NCBI RefSeq assembly: GCF_003096635.1
Contig: NZ_QEKV01000001.1
Span: 71,534-135,533, forward strand
Origin: Ezakiella coagulans
GTDB taxonomy: Bacteria; Bacillota; Clostridia; Tissierellales; Peptoniphilaceae
Direction of reading: 5' to 3'
Length of the DNA stretch: 64,000 nucleotides
The position numbers and the translations under genes are program-made. Below, one piece after another: positions 33,195-41,836 of this stretch. The notes below the pieces were generated by a model, which had not been told where the DNA came from, did not search any database, and worked only from the letters and a program-made list of their open reading frames with translations. The first letter of the stretch is position 1; the number at the start of each line of letters is the position of its first letter.

Positions 33195-34327
33195 TAATTT
33201 AAACCCGCCTTGAGTGATTCGAGATTTTCTTCCATAACTTCGAGATAGCTTGTGTTGTCGTTTGAAGTGACGGATTCAAGAGAATTTAAAACGCGAATTT
33301 CTTGAGTTTTATCTTTTGTATTTTCTTTAACCGTTTCAGCAATTTTGTGGTCTGAGTCGGAAAGAGTGAAAATTGATTTTAAGCCGAGTTCATCAACTTT
33401 ATTTGCCAAGAAAACAATAGTTTCAAAGCTTGCTTCAGATTCTTGTGAACAGCCTACAAATGCGGCATAGTACTTCAAATTGTAATCATCAACCAAATAT
33501 CTGAACGGGAATCTGTCACCGAAAAGAACGGTGCCGAATTTTTGATTTGTGAGTTCTTCTGAATATTTTTTATCCAAAGCATCCAATTTTTCAACATAAG
33601 CTTTTAAATTTTCATCGAACTTATCGGCGTATTTTGGACTGAGTTTCTTTAGATTTTCACAGATAGTGTTGCAAACGAGTTTTGCATTCTTTAAAGAAAG
33701 CCAAACATGTTCATCCATTTCGACTTCGTCATCGTGGTGGTGATGATGATGTTCGTCTTCATCTTCATCGTGATCGTCCTTTTCGTCATGGTCGTCCTTT
33801 TCATCGTGATCATCCTCGTCATGGTCGTCTTTTTCATCATGGTCATGGTCGTGATCTTCGTCTTCGTCTTCCATGCCTTCAATAACTTCTTCCGGTTTGA
33901 TGTTGTCCTTTAAAACTTCCATCATATTTATTGCAGTGACATTTGGACTTTCTTTGATTGCGTCCGGTGCCCATTCGTCGGATTCTCCACCGACATAAAC
34001 AAAGAGATTTGCATTTTTTATGCTAGTAATATCTTCTGCTGTAGGTTCGTAGTTGTGAAGATTTACACCTTTGTCGGTCAAATTCTTCACAGTTACATTT
34101 GTATCCTTTGAAATTTCGTTAACCCAATCGTATGATGGATAAATATTTGTTACGACGCTTATTTCATCATCAGCTTTATTTTCGTCTTTTTCTGAAGTTT
34201 CTGTGTTTTCTGCAACAGTTTTTGTGTCTTCTTTTTCTTCTTTAACTGCACCGTCTTTCTTTGCGCAGCCGCTAACCAATAGCACTGTTAAAAGTGCAAT
34301 AATAATTAATTTAATTTTACCTTTCAT
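33194..34327 (-). CDS. znuA: Zinc-binding lipoprotein of the ABC importer, with His/Asp-rich loop
   Basis: 377 residues of the cluster A-I (ZnuA/AdcA/TroA) solute-binding family. The lipobox LLVSGC puts Cys at 21. The N-lobe has VVTNIYPSYDWV and LHNYEPTAEDI, whose His is the first zinc ligand. A long loop at ~152-208 is made of HD, DHDEKD and six consecutive His, typical of zinc rather than manganese receptors. The next ligand is in DEHVWLSLKNA, and the C-lobe keeps the SDSDHK region. A Lys/Glu/Thr-rich spacer follows the signal. It captures zinc outside the membrane for ZnuBC. The second ZnuA-like gene at 39829 lacks this His loop. Confidence 0.93.
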   Translation of the reverse strand: MKGKIKLIIIALLTVLLVSGCAKKDGAVKEEKEDTKTVAENTETSEKDENKADDEISVVTNIYPSYDWVNEISKDTNVTVKNLTDKGVNLHNYEPTAEDITSIKNANLFVYVGGESDEWAPDAIKESPNVTAINMMEVLKDNIKPEEVIEGMEDEDEDHDHDHDEKDDHDEDDHDEKDDHDEKDDHDEDEDEHHHHHHDDEVEMDEHVWLSLKNAKLVCNTICENLKKLSPKYADKFDENLKAYVEKLDALDKKYSEELTNQKFGTVLFGDRFPFRYLVDDYNLKYYAAFVGCSQESEASFETIVFLANKVDELGLKSIFTLSDSDHKIAETVKENTKDKTQEIRVLNSLESVTSNDNTSYLEVMEENLESLKAGLN

Positions 34328-34381
34328 ATTATATAACCTCCAAATATTAGAATAAATTTTTTTGTTGATGCGATTTATAAT

Positions 34382-34666
34382 CTAATCATTTATTCTAACC
34401 TTCAGATCGATAGGGGTTTCCTTTAAAACTTTTTCAAAATTATATTTTCTTTCTATTAATATAAAAATTTTGAAAAACAGAGCGAAGAATATAATCGAAA
34501 CGGCGATTCTATTTCTTTCATTTACATTCACAGCTTCTATGTAGCTGCAAACCGAACATTTGTGGTGTGTGCAAATATGATTTGTACAGAAAAGTGCCGC
34601 ACATGTAAAAACAATCGTTAGCACGAGAAAAATAAGCGTGAATGCCACAATAAATTTTTTGTTCAT
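34382..34666 (-). CDS. Small membrane protein with Cys/His cluster, first gene of the zinc operon
   Basis: 94 residues. A first membrane helix (~6-26) is followed by an outside loop with C-x4-C-x2-H-H-x-C-x2-C (CTNHICTHHKCSVC, residues ~27-40). A second helix (~57-72) and a basic cytosolic tail end the protein. The Cys/His loop could bind zinc. It leads the operon whose promoter carries a Fur/Zur-like palindrome, so an accessory role in zinc capture or sensing is inferred. I know no named family. Confidence 0.65.
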   Translation of the reverse strand: MNKKFIVAFTLIFLVLTIVFTCAALFCTNHICTHHKCSVCSYIEAVNVNERNRIAVSIIFFALFFKIFILIERKYNFEKVLKETPIDLKVRIND

Positions 34667-34679
34667 AGAATCACCTCCT

Positions 34680-34733
34680 TAATATGAAATCTATTATCAT
34701 TTTCATTATAGAGTTTTTCGATTTCGTTGTCAA
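34680..34733 (-). promoter_or_regulatory. Promoter with overlapping Fur/Zur-like palindrome for the znu operon
   Basis: On the minus strand TTGACA (34733-34728), a 17-bp spacer and TATAAT (34710-34705) form a consensus promoter. The inverted repeat TAATATGAAA/TTTCATTATA (34680-34710), with an AATGATAAT core, covers the -10 and the start region. That position suits a repressor of the Fur family, here most likely Zur. Confidence 0.7.
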
Positions 34734-34853
34734 GAAATTGATAAGCAAATGAAAAACAAAATTCTTGGGAAAGAAATAAGTAAATATGTGTTTAAAACAG
34801 ATTTAATGGGTATATATAGTACGTGATAAAAATATACTTGGGGAGGTATTAAT

Positions 34854-35435
34854 ATGGAATTAAAAGGTTCAAAGACAGCTACAAACCTTATGACTGCATT
34901 TGCAGGCGAATGCCAAGCAGTTATGAGATACAAGATGTACGCTAGTCAAGCAAAAAAAGAAGGATTGGAAGTAATTCAAGCAGTATTTGAAGAAACAGCA
35001 GAAAATGAAAGAGCTCACGCAAACAGACTCTACAAATACTTGAAAGAAGAATTAAATGATGAAGGTATCACAATCAACGCTGAATATCCTGTTCACTTGG
35101 GAGACACTCTCACAAATTTGAGAGCAGCTGCTGAAGGTGAAGAATATGAACACGAAGACATGTATCCTACATTTGCAAAAATTGCAAAAGAAGAAGGATT
35201 CACAGCAATTGCTGCAACATTGAAAGAAATCGGTGAAGTTGAAGAACATCACGACAAGAGATACACAGCACTTGCAGATAGACTCGAAAAAGATAAACTC
35301 TTTGAAAGAGATGAAGAAGTTTATTGGATTTGTCTAAACTGCGGATATGTACACAAGGGCAAAAAAGCTCCTAAGAAATGTCCGGCATGTGATCACCCAC
35401 AAGGATTCTTCAAAGTTTTACTCGAAGATTATTAG
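34854..35435 (+). CDS. rbr: Rubrerythrin
   Basis: 193 residues. The N-terminal ferritin-like four-helix domain carries the di-iron ligands in FAGECQAVMRY, EETAENERAH and EIGEVEEHHDKR. A C-terminal rubredoxin domain has WICLNCGYVHKGKKAPKKCPACDHP, i.e. two C-x2-C knuckles. It reduces hydrogen peroxide in the cytosol of anaerobes using electrons from rubredoxin or NADH-linked partners. A GGGAGG site precedes the ATG. It is a monocistronic gene with its own terminator. Confidence 0.96.
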   Translation: MELKGSKTATNLMTAFAGECQAVMRYKMYASQAKKEGLEVIQAVFEETAENERAHANRLYKYLKEELNDEGITINAEYPVHLGDTLTNLRAAAEGEEYEHEDMYPTFAKIAKEEGFTAIAATLKEIGEVEEHHDKRYTALADRLEKDKLFERDEEVYWICLNCGYVHKGKKAPKKCPACDHPQGFFKVLLEDY

Positions 35436-35442
35436 AGACTAT

Positions 35443-35475
35443 GCCGTCACACATGTGGCGGCTTTTTATTTTTTT
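35443..35475 (+). terminator. Terminator after rubrerythrin
   Basis: GCCGTCACA paired with TGTGGCGGC (one mismatch), then a T-run. Confidence 0.8.
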
Positions 35476-35542
35476 AAATAAAAGGTGACAAATTAAAAAA
35501 AACATGTTATAATATAATTGTAAAGTTTTGAGAGGAGAAAAA

Positions 35543-36100
35543 ATGGCAAGCCCGATCATTTCAAAAGAATCGATTTTAAAAGTCGCAAAAGAAATTGTTT
35601 CAACAGAGGGACTGAACGCTTTAAACATAAGAAAAGTTGCAAGAGAAAGCGGCATTGCCATTGGTTCGGTTTACTACTACTTTCCGTCTAAAGACGATCT
35701 ACTGATCGATGTTATTGAAGGCGTATGGGAAGATATTTTTAAGTTGGATTATGCGGGTTGCGAAGAGAATTCGTTTGTTGAATATATAGAAAGAATTTTC
35801 AATCATACCGCAGAAGGCATAAAAAAATATCCGAACTTTTTTACGATTCATTCGCTCAGCTTCAAAGCACAAAATATGAACAAAGCAAAGGGCTCGATGC
35901 GAAAATATCTCGAAAAATTTAAAGCCAATCTCAAGATTTCAATCGATAGGGATGCAAATGTAAATCAAGATGCATTTGATGCGGACTTTACAAAAGACAA
36001 ACTTGTGCAATTTATTATATCAGGGCTTGTGTCGCTTGTAATTCAAAAGAATTACGACACGATGACGCTGATAAATATGATAAAGAAAATATTATACTAG
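35543..36100 (+). CDS. TetR/AcrR-family transcriptional regulator
   Basis: 185 residues from the ATG at 35543; the frame opens 15 bp earlier at a TTG, but GAGAGGAG (35530-35537) sits at the right distance for this ATG. The N-terminal HTH is typical: ILKVAKEIVSTEGLNALNIRKVARESGIAIGSVYYYF, then PSKDDLL. The C-terminal ligand domain is unremarkable. It precedes the DUF2871 gene, and a perfect palindrome lies between the two, so it probably represses that gene and perhaps itself. Confidence 0.9.
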   Translation: MASPIISKESILKVAKEIVSTEGLNALNIRKVARESGIAIGSVYYYFPSKDDLLIDVIEGVWEDIFKLDYAGCEENSFVEYIERIFNHTAEGIKKYPNFFTIHSLSFKAQNMNKAKGSMRKYLEKFKANLKISIDRDANVNQDAFDADFTKDKLVQFIISGLVSLVIQKNYDTMTLINMIKKILY

Positions 36101-36127
36101 AATCTCACATTGAGTGAGATTTTATTT
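36101..36127 (+). terminator. Terminator after the tetR gene
   Basis: AATCTCAC/GTGAGATT stem directly after the stop, followed by TTTATTT. Confidence 0.75.
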
Positions 36128-36151
36128 GAACAGCTATTGAACATTGTTCAA
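36126..36151 (+). promoter_or_regulatory. Candidate TetR operator
   Basis: Perfect palindrome TTGAACATTGTTCAA (36137-36151) with an extra half-site TTGAACA at 36126-36132, located 76 bp before the DUF2871 start. The size and symmetry fit a TetR dimer site. Confidence 0.6.
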
Positions 36152-36226
36152 ACGGATGAAACCATTTAGAACCATTTGCCGAAAAGACAGACAAATGTTT
36201 TAAAATAAAACGAAAGGAGAAAACAT

Positions 36227-36649
36227 ATGACAAAAAAATTGGTTAACCTCTCATTTATCTATGCGATAATTGGACTCATTGCGGGGGCATTTTATCGTGA
36301 ATTCACAAAATACCTGGGATTTATGGGCAAAACAACTTTGTCTGTTGCTCACACGCACATATTGGTGCTCGGTTCTCTTATATTTTTAATTCTAGGACTC
36401 TTTTCAATGAATCTTAAACTGGAAAACGAGAAAACTTTTAGAACATTTTTTGTAAGTTATAATGTCGGATTTGTTATTACAGCTTCGATGATTATACTTC
36501 GCGGACTCACAGAAATAATGGATTGGTCAAAAAATAAAGCACTTGATGCTTCAATTTCGGGCATCGCCGGTGTAGGCCACGTTATTATCATGGTGGGATT
36601 TGTATATTTGTTTATCACGCTCAAAAGAGCGATTGATAATAGAGCTTGA
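36227..36649 (+). CDS. DUF2871 membrane protein
   Basis: 140 residues with four membrane segments. The family hallmarks are visible: YAIIGLIAGAFYREFTKYLGF near the N-terminus, VAHTHILVLGSLIF with paired His, and a late GVGHVIIMVGF. DUF2871 proteins are uncharacterised; the repeated membrane His residues suggest haem or metal binding (speculative). It has an AAAGGAG site and is probably controlled by the TetR regulator encoded upstream. Confidence 0.85.
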   Translation: MTKKLVNLSFIYAIIGLIAGAFYREFTKYLGFMGKTTLSVAHTHILVLGSLIFLILGLFSMNLKLENEKTFRTFFVSYNVGFVITASMIILRGLTEIMDWSKNKALDASISGIAGVGHVIIMVGFVYLFITLKRAIDNRA

Positions 36650-36711
36650 GATTGATGTTTGAAAGCTCAAAGCAAGATATTCTTATATTCAAGAAATCTT
36701 AAACTCCTTTG

Positions 36712-36744
36712 AAATAAAGGACTGGCCACGGTCCTTTATTTTTT
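36712..36744 (+). terminator. Terminator after the DUF2871 gene
   Basis: AAATAAAGGAC/GTCCTTTATTT, an 11-bp stem with an 8-base loop and more T. Confidence 0.85.
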
Positions 36745-36781
36745 ATGTAAAAAATATGTAAGTTGATATTAGTATTCATAC

Positions 36782-36812
36782 AAAAAAAGAAGCTAAGAAA
36801 ACATAGCTTCTT
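36782..36812 (-). terminator. Terminator of the MFS transporter gene
   Basis: AAGAAGCTA/TAGCTTCTT, with a run of A (T on the transcript strand) on the left. Confidence 0.85.
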
Positions 36813-36816
36813 GTTA

Positions 36817-38055
36817 TTATGCTTTAACTTTTACATCTCTGTCGAAGACGAAGTATCCGATTATAAACAGGGCTACGAGTGCCATTATGCCGTATTGTTG
36901 TTTTTCGGTTATGTCGGTTACGACTGCAATAAGGAGTGTGCCGAATATGCTTGCACCTTTTCCGAATATGTCGAATACTCCGAAATATTCTCCACTTTTT
37001 TCAGGCGGAATAATTTTTGCGAAGTAGCTTCTAGAAAGTGCTTGAATTGCTCCTTGGAACATTCCGACGAGAATCGCAAGTATCCAAAATTGCGTGAGGT
37101 TGTTTAAAAATGTTGCATAGAGAGTGATAAGTCCATATGCGACAATTGTGATCTTTAAAAGTGTTTCGGTTTTATATTTTTTTGAAATGCGCCCGAAGTA
37201 AATTGCACATGGGAACGCAACGATTTGTGTTGCAAGAAGGGCAAGGATAAGACCTGCCGAATCTAGCCCCAAACTTTCGCCGTATGCGGTTGCCATTCCG
37301 ATTATTGTGTAGACTCCGTCGATGTAGAAAAAGAATGAGAGGAGGAAGTATCTTATTTTTTTATTTTCTCCAATTTCTTTTACGGTTTTTAAAAGTCTCT
37401 TAAATACAACTTTCGGTGTTGTGTTTTGGTTTTCAATGTAGTATTTTTGTTCGTATGTTTTTATCAAAGGCATAGAGAAGAACAGCCACCAAGCTGCATT
37501 CAGTGCACATATTATTATCATCGAGGTCGAAAGGGATAGACCGAAAAGGTCGCCGCCTTTTGTCGCAAGTACGATGCTTAGAATAAACGGAACACAGCTT
37601 CCGATGTAACCCCAAGCGTAGCCGAATGAACTCACCTCGTCCATTCTGTCGTTTGTCGTTATGTCGGGGAGCATGCTGTCGTAAAAGACGAGAGAGCCGT
37701 TAAATCCTATTTTCGTTATGATAAAAATTGCTAAAAATACAATCCAATTTGTTGTGAGTGGTTGTATGAGAAGTCCAATTATTCCTATAAAGAGAAATAT
37801 TTGAAACATCGGTTTTCTTTTTCCGCGGCCGTCACTTATTGCTCCGAGTATCGGGCTTAAAATTGCAATCACGAGTGTTGAGATTGTCATAGCATAGCCC
37901 CAGCTTGCAAGATAGTCCGAGCTTGAGAGTGAATTTTCTCCGATTGATTTAAAAAGTATCGGGATAATTGTGGTTGCAAGAAGGATATATGCACTGTTTC
38001 CAACGTCATACTTTATCCAGTTTTTTTCGAGTTTTGTTAATTTTAATTTAGACAC
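36817..38055 (-). CDS. MFS transporter, UMF1/Atg22-like type
   Basis: 412 residues from a GTG at 38055, with AAAGGA eight bases upstream; a longer frame reaches into the neighbour and is unlikely. Twelve membrane segments are predicted. The start KLEKNWIKYDVGNSAY, the loop PILGAISDGRGKRKP, LPDITTNDRMDEVSSFGYAWGYIGS, and LSRSYFAKIIPPEKSGEYFGVFD near the C-terminus are characteristic of the Vacuole-effluxer/UMF1 group. The substrate is unknown; amino-acid efflux has been proposed for eukaryotic Atg22. The GTG overlaps the last 8 bp of the upstream phospholipase-like gene. Confidence 0.85.
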   Translation of the reverse strand: MSKLKLTKLEKNWIKYDVGNSAYILLATTIIPILFKSIGENSLSSSDYLASWGYAMTISTLVIAILSPILGAISDGRGKRKPMFQIFLFIGIIGLLIQPLTTNWIVFLAIFIITKIGFNGSLVFYDSMLPDITTNDRMDEVSSFGYAWGYIGSCVPFILSIVLATKGGDLFGLSLSTSMIIICALNAAWWLFFSMPLIKTYEQKYYIENQNTTPKVVFKRLLKTVKEIGENKKIRYFLLSFFFYIDGVYTIIGMATAYGESLGLDSAGLILALLATQIVAFPCAIYFGRISKKYKTETLLKITIVAYGLITLYATFLNNLTQFWILAILVGMFQGAIQALSRSYFAKIIPPEKSGEYFGVFDIFGKGASIFGTLLIAVVTDITEKQQYGIMALVALFIIGYFVFDRDVKVKA

Positions 38056-38845
38056 CGTTAAAATCCTTTCTGTAAATTTCAAGTTCTTTGCCGTTTTCAA
38101 ACATATATTCCAAAGTTTTATCCAAAAATTCAGGGGCGATTTTCAAATTGTCGCCGTACATTTCGGATAAGATTTTGTTTGAATTTTCAGCATAAGAAAA
38201 TGGTTTTCGAGTAATGAGTTGTCCGCCGAAATTATATTTTTGATTTATCAAAGTGAGAACCCCCAGTATAAATTTTTCCTTTAGGAGCGAATCGTTATGA
38301 AAAAAGTTTTTCACAAATGCCATATTGGAAATTGAGGTCTCAACATTTTTATAATCCACCTTGTCAAAGTCTTTGTAGATTGGAAAAATATATTTTGCTG
38401 CACTTTTATCGGGAATAAGAACCGATTGTTTAAATTTAAACTCGCTTTCGCCGTCAAGATTCAAATAGTATCTGTCGAGTTCGCTTTCAATATTTAAGTG
38501 ACCGTAGTCTTCTCGTTTGAGCGACTCAACTGTCGGGTGAAGTGAACAGTCCAAAAGGAAGTGAAGCACAAGTCCCAAAAAATAGCTTCCTGTTTTTGTT
38601 TCGAGATCTTCGGGTTTGAAATTCTTTTTTATTGTTGTAAGCACGTCTGAAAATTTTGTGTTGTGAATATCAGTTCCGGGATTTTTACCCTTGATTGCAT
38701 TATTTATATTGAAGAAGAACAAATCCGGGCCTTGATTGCCGAATAAAAAAAGTTCTTTGTCGAGATTTATAATTCTCTTTATCCGCTCCGGTGCAATTTT
38801 TATAAAGTCGCGACCGAAGTGATAGTGCGTGTAAAAACTTGGCAT
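38048..38845 (-). CDS. Zinc-dependent phospholipase C-like protein
   Basis: 265 residues of the zinc-dependent phospholipase C superfamily, cytoplasmic branch. Putative metal ligands sit in THYHFGRDFI (His5-His10 area), FGNQGPDLFFF (Asp), LVLHFLLDCSLHPTVES (two His and an Asp) and the ESELDRYY block. It has no signal peptide, unlike secreted clostridial alpha-toxin relatives, so a role on intracellular lipid or another phosphoester is more likely. An AAGGAGA site precedes the ATG, and it is coupled to the MFS gene by overlap. Confidence 0.8.
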   Translation of the reverse strand: MPSFYTHYHFGRDFIKIAPERIKRIINLDKELFLFGNQGPDLFFFNINNAIKGKNPGTDIHNTKFSDVLTTIKKNFKPEDLETKTGSYFLGLVLHFLLDCSLHPTVESLKREDYGHLNIESELDRYYLNLDGESEFKFKQSVLIPDKSAAKYIFPIYKDFDKVDYKNVETSISNMAFVKNFFHNDSLLKEKFILGVLTLINQKYNFGGQLITRKPFSYAENSNKILSEMYGDNLKIAPEFLDKTLEYMFENGKELEIYRKDFNGV

Positions 38846-38974
38846 ATATCTCCTTTCGTAGAGTTATTTTATTATTTTTATTATATAATAGTTTCAAACA
38901 AATATCAATTTAAATACATTTAATACTTGTTATACTTTTGCAAAATGAAAATGGCTTGAGAACCAAAACAAAAT

Positions 38975-38993
38975 GATATCGATAATCATTATC
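38975..38993 (+). promoter_or_regulatory. Near-consensus Fur-type box
   Basis: GATATCGATAATCATTATC matches the classical 19-bp Fur box at 17 of 19 positions. It lies about 160 bp before the zinT start, and the divergent phospholipase-like gene starts 130 bp to its left. A short hairpin ACTGAA/TTCAGT lies at about 39050-39066. I could not settle a promoter between the box and the gene. Confidence 0.7.
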
Positions 38994-39155
38994 ATATTAA
39001 AAACTTTGTATGAAAGCACTAACAATTAATTATATAAAAATTCAATATACTGAACAGAATTCAGTTATCTGCGACTAGCTTTTTGTGTTAAACTTATGAT
39101 GATGGTTCAGATATTTCAATGCGAACCAAATTTATTTAATTTTTTGGAGGTTTAT

Positions 39156-39827
39156 ATGAAGAATTTAAGAATGTTTTTGATTGCAGTTCTTGTTGTTTCT
39201 ATGTCATTCATAGTAGGCTGCAAAAAAACAAATGAAAATGAAGGTAAAAAAGAGGATGCTGCCGCAACAACTACGGAGCAACAAACTACAGAAGACAAGT
39301 CAAACGAAAACAGCGAAGCTGAAAAGAACGACGAAGCTTCAGTTCAAATGTGGGAAGGCGATTGGAATTCTATTGACGGTTATTATGATGAACCTGAAGT
39401 AAAAGAAGCAATCGAAAAAGCTGCAAAAGAAAAGAACCAAACATCTGAAGAATATATCAAAGATTTGGACAAAACTGTAGGAACAATTTATAAGTCTATG
39501 CACGTTGACAAAGATGGAATTACTCTTTATGACGGCAAAATCGGCGAAGGAAAAGAAATGGCAAAAATAAATTGCACATTTAAAGAAAAGATTGAAGTTC
39601 CACACGGAAATAAAACTTTGAACTGGTTTGTTTTCGAAACGGATTCAAAAGATGTTCCAAAATATATTGCACTTATGCAAATTCACGGAGAAGAACATTT
39701 GGCTCACTTCCACGCAAGATTTACAGATGATCTCAAGGAAGTAAGTGATGAAGAAAATGGTTGGTTCCCAACATTTGTAAGAACATCTTCAGACATTGAA
39801 GATATCGCTGAAGAGTTGACCGAATAA
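39156..39827 (+). CDS. zinT: ZinT-domain metal-binding lipoprotein
   Basis: 223 residues from the ATG at 39156 (TTGGAGG just upstream; the longer frame lacks a signal sequence). The lipobox IVGC puts Cys at 22, followed by a Glu/Thr-rich spacer. The ZinT lipocalin-like domain starts with MWEGDWNSIDGYYDEPEV (~66-83) and ends with HLAHFHARFTDD, whose histidines form the metal site, and WFPTF. Periplasmic ZinT in Gram-negatives binds zinc or cadmium and passes it to ZnuA; in AdcA the same domain is fused to the receptor. Here it is a separate lipoprotein, and its stop abuts the ATG of a ZnuA-like gene. Confidence 0.9.
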   Translation: MKNLRMFLIAVLVVSMSFIVGCKKTNENEGKKEDAAATTTEQQTTEDKSNENSEAEKNDEASVQMWEGDWNSIDGYYDEPEVKEAIEKAAKEKNQTSEEYIKDLDKTVGTIYKSMHVDKDGITLYDGKIGEGKEMAKINCTFKEKIEVPHGNKTLNWFVFETDSKDVPKYIALMQIHGEEHLAHFHARFTDDLKEVSDEENGWFPTFVRTSSDIEDIAEELTE

Positions 39828-39828
39828 T

Positions 39829-41142
39829 ATGCTGAAAAAAGGAAAATTTTTAATTTTTTTCCTTGTAATGTTGACGTTGGTCGCATGTATAAAAGACGAT
39901 AAAAGAAGCGTAGACAAGGAAAAACCTCTTGTTTATGCTTCTTTTTTTCCGATTTACAATCTGACAAAAATGGTTGCAAAAGACGATGTTGAACTTAGAA
40001 GTTTTATGCCGACAAGTGCAACCGTTCATGAGTGGGAGCCGACGGCACGCGATTTGAAAAAACTTAAAAACGCAGACCTTCTCATCATAAACGGTGCGAA
40101 CGTAGAAAGATGGGCCGACAATATAAAGGAAAGTCTTCCGGATTTAAAAATTCTGAGATTATCAGATAACGTTGACCTTATAAGTTACACCGGGGCAGCA
40201 TCGCTTGGTGATTTTCAACTCATGACAAGATATGATTACAAGGAAAAAAGACAAAGTATAGTATTTGGGCATACGCACGAAGAATATTTAAGAGTTGCAT
40301 TTAAGAAAGATGACGGAAAGCATACAAATGATGAACTTATAAAGATTGGACGAAAGATTATGGAGGAGATGGGAGATGAAGTTCGTCAAGATCACGTTTT
40401 GCATGTTGAAGACGGAAAAGTTTACAGCATAAAGATGCGTCACGAGTCGGGTGAACTGGAATATGTTCTTCCGGAAGAAGGAAAATGGATAGTTTATACG
40501 GACCGTTTGCCTGAAGATGTTCTTCCGTTCGAATTTTACGAAGGGGAAAATGAAATCAAGGGCGAAGAAATTTTGCGAGGAAGCAGTCAAGAGGTGGATA
40601 AAGTAACATACGATCCGCACTCGTGGCTATCTATAAACAATGCAAAGACGTATGTAAACACAATTGCAAGAGAGATTGAAAATCTTGTTCCGAAAAAGTC
40701 CGCAGAGATTGAATCGAGAAGATTTAATGCAGTGGACAATCTCACACTTTTACAAAGAGAGTATAGAAATAAGTTTAAAGAGCTAACTAATAAGGAATTT
40801 ATAGTAATGCACTATGCATTTCAATATCTTGCAAGGGATTTCAAGTTGATTCAATATCCGCTTCAAGGGCTCACATCTATGGACGATCCAAGTATAAGGT
40901 CGATGGTTAGAGCGATTGACTATGCGAAAAAATCCAATATAAAGACTATATTTTACGAATACGGGGCACCGAAGTCGGTGGCAAATGTTATTGCCGAAGA
41001 AATTGACGGCGGGGACATTAAGCCGCTTGCAAGTATGGAATATATTATTCCCGGACAAACTGTAGACTCGATGGATTATTTAGAGCTTATGAGAATGAAT
41101 CTTGAAAATTTATATGAGGAGATGAAACGGCAAAATGAATAG
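39829..41142 (+). CDS. ZnuA-like metal-binding lipoprotein with unusual ~140-residue insert
   Basis: 437 residues. The lipobox is LVAC (Cys20). The N-lobe starts VYASFFPIYNLTKMV, with the first ligand in ATVHEWEPTARDL. The second lobe has the ligand in DPHSWLSINNAKTYVN (~261), VMHYAFQYLARDF and a final Glu/Asp region. Where other zinc receptors carry a His-rich loop, this one has ~140 residues (about 117-258) with VFGHTHEEYLRVAFKK, DHVLHVEDG and KMRHESGELEYVL that look like a folded domain with scattered His. I do not recognise it. It is the receptor for the ATPase/permease genes that follow; the ZinT gene directly precedes it. Confidence 0.87.
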   Translation: MLKKGKFLIFFLVMLTLVACIKDDKRSVDKEKPLVYASFFPIYNLTKMVAKDDVELRSFMPTSATVHEWEPTARDLKKLKNADLLIINGANVERWADNIKESLPDLKILRLSDNVDLISYTGAASLGDFQLMTRYDYKEKRQSIVFGHTHEEYLRVAFKKDDGKHTNDELIKIGRKIMEEMGDEVRQDHVLHVEDGKVYSIKMRHESGELEYVLPEEGKWIVYTDRLPEDVLPFEFYEGENEIKGEEILRGSSQEVDKVTYDPHSWLSINNAKTYVNTIAREIENLVPKKSAEIESRRFNAVDNLTLLQREYRNKFKELTNKEFIVMHYAFQYLARDFKLIQYPLQGLTSMDDPSIRSMVRAIDYAKKSNIKTIFYEYGAPKSVANVIAEEIDGGDIKPLASMEYIIPGQTVDSMDYLELMRMNLENLYEEMKRQNE

Positions 41143-41836
41143 CATAAGTATAAAAAATTTGAATTTCAGCTATGGCAGTCATCAAGTTTTGAAGGATATA
41201 AATCTTGAGGTCGAAGCGGGAGAATTTATAGTAATTATTGGAAACAACGGTAGCGGGAAGTCCACTTTTATAAAAAATCTGCTCGGCGAATTGAAGCCTA
41301 ATGTAGGCTCAGTTGAAATTTCAGGTGAAAAAATTCAAAACATTAAATCTTATAAAGAAATTGGTTATGTGCCTCAAATGAGCGTTGTCGGAAAAATAGC
41401 ATTTCCTATAACTGTGAGGGAAATGGTTGTTTTGAATTTGTATGAAGATTTCGGATTTTTTAAATTTCCGAAGAAAAAGCATTATAAAAAAGCAGATGAA
41501 ATTTTGAATTATCTCGATATTGATTCATACAAAAATAGACCGGTAAATGAGCTTTCGGGTGGACTTCAACAAAGGACAATGATTGCAAGGGCGATGATTA
41601 ATGATCCGAAAATTTTGATTCTTGATGAACCGACGGCAGGAGTTGATGAAACAAGCAGGCGAACATTTTTGAAATCCATTCAAAAGTTGAATGACGATAA
41701 AAACATAACGATTATATTGGTTACCCACGAACTCGATGAGGTTATGGAGTTTACAAAAATCAATCGAACATATGAAATCAAAGACGGAAAACTGATGGAG
41801 GTATGTTTGAACAAAGAGGGGGATAAAATATGTTAG
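41135..41836 (+). CDS. Metal ABC transporter ATP-binding protein (second zinc system)
   Basis: 233 residues. Walker A is GNNGSGKST, the Q-loop region is GYVPQMSV, the signature is LSGGLQQRTMIARAM and Walker B is ILILDEPTAGVDE, then VTHELDEVM. It belongs to the ZnuC/TroB group and overlaps the receptor gene by 8 bp and the permease gene by 7 bp. Confidence 0.92.
   Translation: MNSISIKNLNFSYGSHQVLKDINLEVEAGEFIVIIGNNGSGKSTFIKNLLGELKPNVGSVEISGEKIQNIKSYKEIGYVPQMSVVGKIAFPITVREMVVLNLYEDFGFFKFPKKKHYKKADEILNYLDIDSYKNRPVNELSGGLQQRTMIARAMINDPKILILDEPTAGVDETSRRTFLKSIQKLNDDKNITIILVTHELDEVMEFTKINRTYEIKDGKLMEVCLNKEGDKIC

Noticed and set aside
33682-33913. Plus-strand frames opposite the His/Asp loop of ZnuA
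   Set aside because: The open frames result from the GAC/CAT repeat composition of the coding strand and have no start signals.
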